A stretch of 64,000 nucleotides of DNA. Source: Zarea fungicola (taxonomy: Eukaryota > Ascomycota > Sordariomycetes > Hypocreales > Cordycipitaceae). Of this stretch, positions 25,281 to 35,263 are shown one piece after another (within the stretch, counting starts at the first letter, position 1; each line of letters starts with the position of its first letter). The stretch covers positions 21,925 through 85,924 of the forward strand of contig FWCC01000100.1 of the NCBI GenBank assembly GCA_900169235.1, in the 5' to 3' direction. A program made the translations under genes and the position numbers. Under the pieces are notes generated by a model. The model searched no databases, was not told where the DNA came from, and worked only from the letters and a program-made list of their open reading frames with translations.

Positions 25281-27133
25281 ATGTCGAGAAGGGCGCCCAA
25301 CCCCGCCGCCGAGCGGGCAGCCCAGAACCAGGCGACCATAAAGAGCCTTCTCAAGCTCGAAGCGAACAAGGTCTGCTCTGATTGCAAGAGGAACAAGCGT
25401 AAGTTGATGGGTTGCCTACCAAGATCTCTTTGCATTACGATTGTGTGGGTGCACAAGGCTGGACGGGTACAATAAAAGAAAGGGGAGCAATGTCACTAAT
25501 GTCAAGCGATCATACAGACCCTCGATGGGCAAGCTGGAACCTTGGCGTCTTTATTTGTATCCGCTGCTCAGGTATCCATCGTGGTATGGGCACACACATC
25601 AGCCGCGTCAAGTCGGTCGACCTCGACTCGTGGACGGACGAGCAGCTGCAGAGCGTACTGCGCTGGGGCAATGCGCGCGCCAATAAATACTGGGAGGCTA
25701 AGCTGGCGCCCGGCCACGCACCCTCCGAGGCCAAGATTGAAAACTTTATCCGCACAAAGTACGAGCTGAAGCGGTGGGTCATGGAAGGGCCCATGCCGGA
25801 CCCTTCGACGCTGGACGCGGCGGGCGACGACGATGTGCCACTGAGCCTCGTCAAAGAGAAGCAGGTCATTGAAAGAAAGGAGACGGCACGCAAGGCCTCA
25901 GTTGGGCAGTCCTCGCAGCCCTCGGGTGGTGCCGGTGCCGTGGGGGATTTGCTCGGTGGTGCCGATACTGCTACAGCTGCTGCAGCTCCGCCTCGGTCAG
26001 TCTCGAGCCAGCCGGCGGCGAAAGCGGCGGCCGCACCGCCAAAGACGACTACGAAGGACTCGCTGCTTGGACTCGACTTTCTAGGCGAGAGCTCCGCACC
26101 ACCGCGTCCGGCGAGTACACCCGCCGCGCAGGCACAGTCGAGGCCAGATCTTAAGCAATCTATCCTGTCACTTTATGCAACCGCACCAAAACCTCAGCCC
26201 CCACAGCAGCAGCAGCAGAATCAGGGTGGCTTTGGCGGGATGGGCTCACCGCAAATGGGCCACCAGCACCAGGCGTCCACAGGTGGAGGCTTCAGCGACG
26301 CCTTTGGTGGTCTCAGTCTCTCGAACCCCACGAGCCCAAAGCCGCCGGCTGCCGCTGACCCCTTTGCCGGTCTAGGAAGCGGTATGAATAACCGCAGCGC
26401 CGCACCGAAGCACACTTCCAACAACAGTAGCAGCAACTTTGGCGGCTTGAGCGGCGGCAGCTTCTTCAATAGCAAGCCCGCTGCGGCCCCCACGTCCACG
26501 AATAACCAGTTCTCGACGTCCTCTAGCGGTGGCTTTGGCGACTTTGCAAGCCCCGTCGCCGCCGCTCCCGCTGCCTCGAAACCAATGCAGGCTTCCTCGT
26601 CTGCCATGGCGGACTTGTTTGACATCTCGGCCCCCGCATCGCACACTTCACCGCCTCCTGTTTCTCCGCCAGTGATGCAGCAGCAGCCATCCGCGCCCGC
26701 CAACTCCGTCTTTAACCTCTCCGCGCCGCAGAGCAAGCCGGCCACAAGCCCACCGGCTGTAGGTGGTAACGGCATCAGCGGCAATGCAGGCTTCATGGAT
26801 GCATGGGGTGGCAACGAGTGGGCTGCCCCAGCGGCCGCTGCCCGATCTCCTCCCGTCGCACAGCCTACTACCATCGGCAGCAGCAAGCCGGCGGCCATCA
26901 GCGGCGGCGACATTGGATGGGGTAGCTCAAGCAGCGCCTTTGCGAACACGCCCATTGTGCCGGGTGCTGGCGGCGGCTTCAACCCTGCTCCTAAGGTGAC
27001 TGCGGATGAGGAGTTTGGCGGCTGGGCGAGCAGCACTGGCGGACAGCAGACGGCCACCGGCGGGGGTGGTGCCGGCGCCAAGACGGGTGGTTTCGGTGCT
27101 GATGATGATCTATTTTCCAATGTTTGGCAGTAG
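25281..27133 (+). CDS. ADP-ribosylation factor GTPase-activating protein (Age2-like)
   Basis: Two exons, 25281-25398 and 25518-27133; 577 residues. The ArfGAP domain fills residues 15-135. The zinc finger reads CSDC at 32-35 and CIRC at 53-56, and the intron (GTAAGT/ACAG) falls inside it, joining RNK to HPRWASWNLGVF. The arginine finger is R61 in GIHRGMGTH. ArfGAPs speed GTP hydrolysis by Arf and control coat assembly at the trans-Golgi and endosomes. The remaining 440 residues are low-complexity, rich in Ala, Pro, Gln, Ser and Gly-Phe/Gly-Leu pairs (GGFGDF, FGGLSG), without a second recognisable domain. Such tails in Age2-type proteins bind clathrin adaptors or EH-domain proteins; that role is inferred. 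The antisense frame at 26221-27348 is a by-product of the skewed composition. Confidence 0.92.
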
Positions 27134-27995
27134 AAAAAGACGAAAGCAAGAAACAGCTCAAAAAAATCATTTTTTTTCCTCTTTGGCTTATCTCCAAAGG
27201 GGGAGCGTTTCTTGGTCTTTCTTATAGAGGTGACGGCCATATTGATGTTTGATCTTTCAATGAGGACCAATGAAGAGAGAGGGAGAGAGAGAGGGAGAGA
27301 GAGAGAGGGGGGGGGGAGAGAGAGACCACTGGTAAGAAATGAAAGCATATGGAATTGGCAAAAGCATGTACATGGGGCGTTTTTTTGCGTGTTTCAAAGT
27401 TTTTTTATGCAGTATAATTTATATAGCTACGAATGATAAGAGAACAACGACGCGCAAAAAAAGAGTTGGAGATGTTGAGTGTTGCATAAGCTGGAGGTGG
27501 GAGCACGAAAATGGAAGAGAATTACAATTGTAGTGAAAGCGGACGAATAAACGAAGAATGAAATAAAATGTAGATATTCATGTAAATTTCAAAAGATTGT
27601 AGTTGTATATTCAACTAGACTGAATAAAACAAGAAAATAAGAAATGAACAAAAAGCTTTGTTCAACGCCATGCCCATGCCTTTGGATATATAAATCTGTC
27701 TCACCCGATACCCCAACACTCCTTGCCCTGTTCTGGCCCCCGTTATCCGCAGCGGGTTGATTACTGGTGACTTGTAAGGCCCCGATTCCCGAGTAGCCGC
27801 TATGCCTCGCTGATTCCATCACTAAACCATCTACATGCTTTCTTTGTTTGGGGCCGCCTGCTGTTTCCTTGTTTGTTTTGTTTTTGTGTAGTATTGACCC
27901 CGCGTTTATGTCTTTGCGCTCATGGTTGTTGTTCAAACCGAATTGGCACCGGCTATACCGGTTTCCGCGCCCTCTCTCCCTCGTCGAAAGCCCCC
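27134..27995. other. convergent 3' region with a GA microsatellite
   Basis: 860 bp between the ArfGAP gene and the SNARE gene. AT-rich, with a purine tract at 27272-27326. No gene recognised. Confidence 0.55.
27272..27326. repeat. (GA)n / G-tract purine microsatellite
   Basis: A 55-nt pure purine run of GA and GGGA units with a G tract in the middle, about 140 nt downstream of the ArfGAP stop codon, probably within the 3' UTR. Confidence 0.85.
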
Positions 27996-28390
27996 TCATA
28001 GGAACATGCGCGCGACGTAGAACAGAAAAACGAATAGGGCAATCAAGATTCCGGATAGTTTCAATATGGCGACCTTGTTTCCCGACGCAGCCATCCTCGT
28101 CAGTCGGCCGGCCGAGCCTCGCATCTGCGTCGTCATTGAAGAAAAGGTTTCCGACTATGAAAGGGGAAGCTGTCAGTACAGTCGAAAAACACGTTGAAAC
28201 TTCAAAATAGTTTTGGATGTCCATAACTCCGGGGACGTTGAAAAGATAGGCGTACCGTATTGTCAATCACATCTTGCGCCCGCGCATTGTCGTAAATGTC
28301 AATCGTCACGCCGCGCAGGGCGGAGACTTTGGCGGAGAGCTCGTCGAGGCGCGAGTTGTTTTGCCTCTCGCGTTCGTATGCCTCTGACAT
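27996..28390 (-). CDS. SFT1: Qc-SNARE of the Bet1/Sft1 family, probably Sft1
   Basis: Two exons, 28390-28256 and 28154-27996; 97 residues. The intron (GTACGC/ATAG) joins DVIDNT to SETFSSMTTQM. The protein is one SNARE coiled coil (about 10-70: RQNNSRLDELSAKVSALRG, then FSSMTTQMRGSAGRLTRM) followed by a C-terminal membrane anchor (LSGILIALFVFLFYVARMF). Length and the NNxRL-L-L-K-heptads fit yeast Sft1, which also has 97 residues, better than Bet1, which is longer at the N-terminus. Sft1 works in retrograde transport within the Golgi. A small single-anchor protein with an intron is easily missed by automatic prediction. The ATG at 28390 is preferred over an upstream TTG in the same frame. Confidence 0.85.
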
Positions 28391-28830
28391 TTTGAGCGAT
28401 TCCAAAAGCCAAAAAAAATTCTCGATTATATACGCCTGATTCTTGTTCTCAACCTTGCGCCGAGGGAGTAAATGGGTGTACGGCGTTGAGGTGGCGGTGA
28501 TGGGATCGCTCTCCCGAATCTGGGGTTTAACCGATCAACTCGTTGGGAAAAGACGGAGAAAGCGGCACACCGGAAAATCAGGGGTTGTGTTGATGTGCGT
28601 GTGTATTTGTTGCGTGTGGATGGGAAAGTGTATTCCTAGATGGGTTGTTTGTTCGTTTTATTGTGTGCTTTGCAAGGAAGAAAGAGGGATGAAGGCGACG
28701 GAGATGGTCGAAACGCTTTAGCCCGCCACCGCCGGCACCCCAATGGCTCTGCTGCATGATGCTACGCAGGGCATGCCTGCATTGCTAGGCACGCCGGCCT
28801 TATACTTGCAAAATGTATACCTAGGTAGTT

Positions 28831-28912
28831 CCTACCTTAAGGTAGGTAGTTAGTTACAGGTAGGTACTAAGTTAGGTCCTGACCGTGCTAAGGTACCTGT
28901 AACTAACTACCT
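28831..28912. repeat. inverted repeat with 19-bp perfect arms and an adjoining palindrome
   Basis: The word AGGTAGTTAGTTACAGGTA at 28844-28862 is repeated as its exact reverse complement at 28894-28912, with a 31-nt spacer. Directly upstream, 28831-28846 is a 16-bp perfect palindrome (CCTACCTTAAGGTAGG). Could form a hairpin; resembles MITE remnants or the TAGGTA-rich words common in related fungi. Confidence 0.8.
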
Positions 28913-30084
28913 GTAGGAAAGTAACCTTAGTGGGAAATACAGCCTCGGCAAGGCGCTGCGCTGCATCAGCGACCACCGACCATATTCCATCTTCTTTGCT
29001 GGAAAACACGCCTTTCATTGAACAAAATGCACAATAACCAAGGAAAGAGATTATTCTACAGTTTTGATCAATTGCAGACAGGTTTACTATTAGCACTCAA
29101 ACACTTGACCCCGTGCGTACCTGCCACAGTTCATGGCTCCCAGCCAAATTACAGCTCTCCGCAGAGTGTGCATAGTGAAATATGCTTGAGACGGAGGCCA
29201 ACATATTGATACGATAAAAACCAAAGCATTTGAGCACCCTTTGCCAGTAATATAAATGGTTGGTGGACAAGAGCGTTGGTTGGAGGACGTCAGGGACCAA
29301 CACGAAGTTGTGACACTGTTTTGGACTGAAATGCCTTCGTTCCGTGAAAAGTAATTACTTATAGGCCATCTTAAACCATGGGAGAAATTTCTCATAGTAC
29401 CTTCTCGTACTGCCTGTAATTGAATCCAAAGCCCAGCATATTCTTGCCATAACCGCCGACTAAGCAGGGTGATTTGCACAACTATAGATGCGATGTACGT
29501 ATTTGCATTATTGGATATTTTAGGATTTCTTTTTCTCCATTGGACTTTTCTAATTGAAGAAGGTGACATTTTAATGCCTTGTATTAATGACTTTTACATG
29601 TAACCTTGCTGCTGCCTTGGGATTGTCAAAGGCAGTTCTGGACAAGAAGCCAATTTGTTAATGTGTCTAGCAATAGTGCTTCTGACATTGAATTTTAATT
29701 CATAGTACTCTATTTCGACTTCTGATATTGTAATTGAATCTGGAAATTGTAATCGACTGCTGATATTGTACTTGAGCATTGTGCGTTGACATTATACTAT
29801 AATTGTTGCGCCAAAAAGTGGCCAGCCACACCCAAGGCTGGATTATTATCCCATATCTGCTTGACAATAATACCATAATTTTAGCCTCCTTTTAACTATA
29901 CATCCTAACCTCGCGGTGCATGCTGCGTGGTGCGGTACTTGGTCTGTGGTGTGTAGAGTGTGGTGTGTCAATGTACTTGTCTGAATATACCTCTAGGCTA
30001 ACGGCCAATTTCTACAAGAGCTGACTTATTCGTGTCGCTTTAAAGTACAGTGTGCGAGAGGCATATACAGACAAGTACGATGAC

Positions 30085-30210
30085 AAAGCTGATGTGCAAG
30101 CTTGTGTGTGATGCTAAAGCTAATGTGCATTGGCCAAGCTGGTGTGCGGCGCCGAAGCTAATGTGCATTGGCAAGGCTGGTTTGCGGTGCTGAAGCTGAT
30201 GTGCGATTGG
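30085..30210. repeat. degenerate tandem repeat, unit about 38 bp
   Basis: Three to four copies of a unit beginning AAGCTRATGTGC, then ATTGG, CAAGSCTGGT and TGCGGYGC. Starts are near 30085, 30116, 30154 and 30192; the first copy is shorter. No stable open frame runs through it. Confidence 0.7.
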
Positions 30211-30289
30211 ATATGTGAGCGTGCGCGGCACTTCGGCATCGTAATAGTCTGCATGTACCTCTAGGCACATCGTACTTGTCCGCATAACT

Positions 30290-30695
30290 CTAGCATACTG
30301 TACTTCGAATGACGTTGATATTGACATTGCACCTGTCTATATATACCTCTAGTGTCACATGTGAAGTCTGCCAGTTGTGGCAGCTACACATGACGCTGGC
30401 TAGGTCATATATAGCTTCTATAGAGCCATTCCTAGCTAACTAGTAGATAGATTATTAACCTTACATTCTACTTCCTTTATAGCACCTTTTATTAGGCTAT
30501 TTAGGCGTGGCATCTAGCATTCTGTACTTCGAATGACATTGACATTGACATTGACATTGTACTTGTCTGTATATACCTCTAGAATACTGTACTTTGAATG
30601 ACATTGAAATTGACATCGCAATTGTCTGTATATAGCTCTAGCACACTATACTTCGAAGCGACTTCGACGGCATACTTGTCTGTATATACCAGTAG
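30290..30695. repeat. dispersed tandem repeat, unit about 70 bp, with an inner GACATT hexamer array
   Basis: At least four copies of a pattern TGTACTTCGAATGACATTG, a variable number of GACATT units, then (A)CTTGTCTGTATATACCTCTAG. Copies lie near 30296, 30518, 30588 and 30645; a further partial copy of the CTCTAG end occurs near 29977-29998 and 30248. The copies have diverged by several bases each. Confidence 0.7.
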
Positions 30696-31543
30696 GCAAA
30701 AAGCAAACTTGTCCGGAGTATTGTACTTCACTGGATATAACTCAAGCTATAGCCGATACCACACACACTGGATTTCGATGCACTCATCAACATAAATTTC
30801 GAGGTAAATAACAAATCTCATAAATAGTTTGCGCATTGAGTACTTGGAGTCATGCCTTGTTGCTAATAAGAAGGAATACAGATACTAAGTCAAGTGTAGG
30901 GACGACAATAGCCCATAAGCATAGACGCAGTTTCAAGTATATAAACTCTTGAACTAGATACAATCATTGGCCAGTCATGATAGCGTCTGGAAATTTGAAC
31001 ATTTATTATTGTCGCTCTCGACCCTGCGGCTGCTGGAAGTGGCCTCAGTAATAATAAAGTGGCAAAGTGTGTAGGCCGCCGTTGTCGCACCGCCACAAGC
31101 CACGCGGCCAGTATTGCGCAGCAAGTGGGAATTCGGCTGTGCACCACCTTTACGTGGGACTTGCCTGGATGGGCTCAATGACATGGTGGCTCATGAACCT
31201 AGTAGAAGCATATCCTTTTGCCTATTATCTTCCTTTTTGAGAAGTAGCGGGATATCCGGTCAAATATTTACTCGTTTCGTATTCCTCATCTACATACGCT
31301 TTACCGAAATCGCGAAACAAACTGCCAGCGCAAACATCATCCTGAATACTTACTTGTTGGAGGTTTTTAGTGCTGCTGCCACCAAGAAGCTGGCCAGTTT
31401 CTAGCTCCTCTCACCTCTCCCCGCCACACCCCGCCTCCACAGCATTTTGGACGACACATCTTCGTCTATCCTCCTCCGTTCACGGTGACTCTCGCAACTG
31501 GATACCCTCTCCTGCGACCGACATCCCCCCCCAGACCGCCAGA

Positions 31544-32925
31544 ATGGGCATCAACAACCCCCTCCCGTCCTCTATGCAATGTGAGTTTACTGCCCTGCTC
31601 CATGATGCGCCAATGCGCGGCCTCCCATCACCACCAGCCCTGTTGCGCCAAGCCGCTGTGCCCAAAGAAACGCAGACCAAATATGCCGCCCTTCCTGGCT
31701 AACGTTGGATCGATTCTCTTCTTTTTCCACTATAGCGGAGTGCAAGAAGTGCAGCAAGATTCTTACGTCCTTTATCAACCCCCACCAAGCCTTTGGGCCC
31801 GAAAAGGTTATCCCAGCCTCTGTCCTGGCTAATGCCAAGGGCCTCGCCATCATCACCGTCCTCAAGGCCGGTTTCCTCGGATCCGGCCGCTTCGGCAGCG
31901 GCCTCGTCGTCGCCCGTCTCCCTGACGGCTCCTGGAGCGCACCAAGCGCCATTGCCACCGCCGGTGCCGGCTTCGGCGGCCAGATTGGCTTTGAGCTGAC
32001 CGATTTTGTCTTTATCCTCAACGATGCGAACGCCGTCAAGACCTTTGCCCAAGCCGGCTCCCTGACGCTGGGCGGCAACGTCTCCCTGGCGGCCGGCCCT
32101 GTCGGCCGCAATGCCGAGGCCGCCGGCGCGGCCTCCCTCAAGAGCGTGGCGGGCATCTTTAGCTACTCCAAGACCAAGGGCCTGTTCGCCGGCGTCTCCC
32201 TGGAGGGGTCCGCCATCATCGAGCGCCGCGACGCCAACGAAAAGCTATACGGAACCAGATACACCGCCCAGCAGCTGCTCACCGGCTCCGTGGCACCGCC
32301 GCCCCAGGCCAGCCCGCTCATGGACATTCTCAACACGCGCACATTTAGCGGCATGCGCGGTGGCGGAATGACCGGCGGCGACTCCATGTACAACGACACC
32401 CCAACATACGGCAACGACAGCCGCGATGACTTTGACCGCTTCGGCGGCGGTCGCGGGAACAATGGGCCCCAGCGATCCAGCACCTGGCAGGACGACGTGT
32501 ACGACAGGCCCGGCGGCAACAGTGGCCCGCAGCGCGCGGACACGTTCTCGTCGAGGCACGGCGCGGAGGGCAACGGCTACTACGACAACCCGCCGTCGGA
32601 CCGCAAGCAAGGACCGGGCCGGCCATCGGCGCCAAAGCCAATGTTTAACACGGCGGCCAGTCTGAACAAGAACGAGGCAATTGCCCTATACAACTTTGAC
32701 GCCGACCAACCTGGTGATTTGGGCTTTAAGAAGGGTGATGTGATTACGGTATTGAAAAAGACGGAGAGTGAGAATGACTGGTGGTATGTTTATCCCCCCC
32801 AAAAGTTCTCCCCGTTTTCTGAAAAGAAAGAAGCGATAAAGCGGCTAACAACGTTGGACAGGACTGGTATGATTGGTACGAGGCATGGCATATTCCCCAG
32901 CAACTACGTAAAGATGAGGACCTAG
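31544..32925 (+). CDS. LSB3: SYLF and SH3 domain protein, Lsb3/Ysc84 family (actin patch, endocytosis)
   Basis: Three exons: 31544-31580, 31736-32783, 32862-32925; 382 residues. The first exon is only 37 nt (MGINNPLPSSMQ), as in other members. The SYLF domain covers about 13-220: SECKKCSKILTSF, KGLAIITVLKAGFLGSGRFGSG, then GTRYTAQQLL; this domain binds phosphoinositides and bundles actin. A Gly/Asp/Arg-rich linker follows, then the C-terminal SH3 domain (about 325-382): IALYNFDADQPGDLGFKKGD, NDWW, TGMIGTRHGIFPSNYV. The last intron (GTATGT, GCTAAC branch, ACAG) splits the second Trp codon of NDWW. That intron has 78 nt and no stop codon in frame, so retention would add 26 residues inside the SH3 fold rather than end the protein. 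Yeast Lsb3/Ysc84 act with Las17 and Sla1 at endocytic sites. Confidence 0.94.
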
Positions 32926-34116
32926 ACGAAATAAGCCGACGAAAACTGTGTTGACGAGTTTCTTGTTATTTGTATCTCTGCATGTTTATGTTTCACTGTC
33001 ATTTTTTTTTTCTCTTCTTTCATCTTTCTTCGGGAAACGTAGAGGAAACTTGTCGACCGCCATCATCAATGTTGTACCGCTTTTCTCTGGGCCTTTTTTT
33101 TTTCTTCTTCTTTCTTTTGGAATGAGTTTTTGCTAGCAAGAATGATACCAATTCCCGAGTTTTAAATCCAGTGTGGGATGCATTCAAAACTATACGCTGT
33201 GCCAGCTACCCCAATGCGAGGGGTTCTGTAGATAAAAAAGGATAAACTAAAACAAGAGGCAAACTTCAAGGCTGCTTGTAAATGTGCTGGGGGCAAAATG
33301 CTCAGAAATGGAGAAACCCAAGCCAGGCCAAAAACACAATTTGCGGACAAGCAAGCACCATTGCTAGCGGGCGATTCCGGACAGCAGCAGTATTTTCTCC
33401 TTCCGCTGCCGCTTCCTCCTCATTCTGGTCTTTAGTTCTTGCAGATTTTTTTGTTGTTGTTGTTGTTAGTCATTCGAGGGACATAATCCAAGAAAAAGAA
33501 GGATTTACGACAAAATGTATCAACTCACTGTTGGTGGTGAAATTTTGGCAAGGGACGTAAGCAAGACTTCACATCGAAACAATTGGCTGATATTGCAATC
33601 TAATTCGTATTAACAAGTATACGATATGGTGTGTTTGACGTTGTGTATTAGGCATTGATGTCTGCTGTATATACGACTCTCAATGTACGATTCTATCCAA
33701 CACCTGCACTGCAAGTATCAGCCCCCTGGCCCGTTGCCAGAACCAATCCCTTTCAAAGTAAGCCCTCAAGAATCTCTATGCATTGCTTTTCCACCGTTTC
33801 ACCGTCCTGTTGTTCATCCAAGAAAGCCCGACGACTCGCGAACAAGATTGTAACAAGAAAACAATTAAATACCACCTCTTTCCACACCAAACTCCCAGCA
33901 TCTAGAAAATGAAGCGCAAAAAAAAAAACAAAGAAACAGAAATGATGAATGAAAACGCAGATATGCAAGTGTGATATGGCCAGCGGTTGTGCATGGTGTG
34001 GGGCTGGGTGTATGTGATGGGACTCTGCCTCAAAATTAAACCGTGTAAGTCGGATGAGGCTCGAGTAGCGAGTACTTTTGATAAATGCAAATAAGAAAAC
34101 GCTCGAATACAGATGT
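32926..34116. other. convergent 3' region of LSB3 and the SDR gene
   Basis: 1.2 kb with many T and A tracts (33002-33012, 33094-33120, 33918-33929) and a GTT repeat near 33450-33467. No gene recognised; mostly 3' UTRs and spacer. Confidence 0.5.
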
Positions 34117-35263
34117 TCACCACAGAGAATAGCCACCATCAATGATGCAGTCCGCGCCTGTTGAATTTAATTAGTTTTTTTTTCCTATGATTGTACCCCA
34201 GTTTGTAGAAGAACTTACCAGTCATGAAGCTGGAGGCGTCTGAGGCGAGGAAAACGCAAAGACCATTCAGCTCATCAACATTTCCCAGACGGTTCTGCGG
34301 GGTCAGACCACGCCAGATCTTCTTCTGGGCCTCTAGGGCAGGCACGCGGTTCAGGGCAGTGTCCATGTAGCCGGGGGAGATTGTGTTGACGCGGATATTA
34401 TACTTGGCCCACTCAGCGGCGAGCGACTTGCTGAACTGGATGACGCCAGCCTTGGAGGCGTTGTAGCAAGACTGCTCCTGTGGGTAGTTGACAATGGAGC
34501 CCGACATGGAAGCGACGAGAATAATAGAACCTGGCTTACCCGCGGCCATCATGGCGCGGCCAACAGCCTGGGACATGAGAAAGGTACCCGTGAGGTTGAT
34601 GTCGATAAGGCGACGGAACATGGCGGGGTCGTATGTCTCGGCCTTGATGTTGGAGTCGGCGATGCCAGCCGAGTTGACGAGCACGTCGGGTGCACCATAG
34701 AGATCGACGACAGAGTCGACAGCGGCATTGATAGCGGCGCCGTCACGGACATCAACCTTGAAGAAGGAGACGGGCAGGCCGGACTTCTCATGCAGCTCAG
34801 CGGCAGCAGCGTCGCCGAGCTCCTGGTTGGCATCAAAGATGACAATGTTTTTGGCCCCAGCCTCGGCACAGGCCCGGGCCATATGATTACCGAGACCGCG
34901 GGCACCTCCCGTGATGATGATTGTCTTGCCAAAGACGGTCATATTCTTGAGGGTGTGAGGGAGGGCCTCGAATACTCGTCTGTTGAGAGGCTCAACGGCA
35001 TCATTCTCGGCTGCCGGGGCCGGGCTGTCGAGGGGGACCTGAGAGGCGGCCTCGGGAACATGAACAGTGCGCTTGTCGCCAGAGCTGGAACCGCTGTCGT
35101 AGATGGTGGCGGGGATTTCCTTCTCACGGACGACACTATTCTTCTTTGTTGTGTCGGACACACGGTAAATGGAGGTGGCCGAGAAGGCACGAGTGGCATT
35201 GAATCGCGAGACGGGAGCGGCGGTACGGGAGAGCCGTAGGAGGTTGCGAGTGGCGAATGACAT
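34117..35263 (-). CDS. short-chain dehydrogenase/reductase, D-arabinitol 2-dehydrogenase-like, probably mitochondrial
   Basis: Two exons, 35263-34219 and 34157-34117; 361 residues. The last exon codes only 14 codons and completes MTG-ADCIIDGGYSLW, the usual C-terminal strand of classical SDRs. NAD(P)-binding GGARGLG is at 119-125, NSAG at 197-200, the catalytic Ser lies in ASMSGS (251-256), and YNASK (Tyr267, Lys271) is the active site. The sequence pattern resembles fungal proteins annotated as arabinitol or sorbose/xylulose reductases; the substrate is inferred. The first ~105 residues are an extension absent from bacterial SDRs: an Arg/Ser/Ala-rich start (MSFATRNLLRLSRTAAPVSR) fits a mitochondrial presequence, then a linker. 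ATG 35263 was chosen; the longer frame has no ATG. Confidence 0.85.

Larger units (their letters stand above)
28391..31543. other. 3.1-kb divergent intergenic region, repeat-bearing
   Basis: Lies between SFT1 (-) and LSB3 (+). No gene could be supported. It holds an inverted repeat (28831-28912), an AT-rich stretch (29300-30000) with repeated CTGATATTGTA-like words, and two groups of degenerate tandem repeats (30085-30210 and 30290-30695). The last few hundred bases before 31544 should contain the LSB3 promoter and a CT-rich leader. Confidence 0.55.

Noticed and set aside
26221..27348. 375-codon minus frame opposite the ArfGAP tail
   Set aside because: Pro/Leu-rich shadow of the Gly/Ala/Ser low-complexity tail; no splice or family support.
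28443..28721. 92-codon + frame upstream of SFT1
   Set aside because: No ATG at the start, no family; it sits in the SFT1 promoter.
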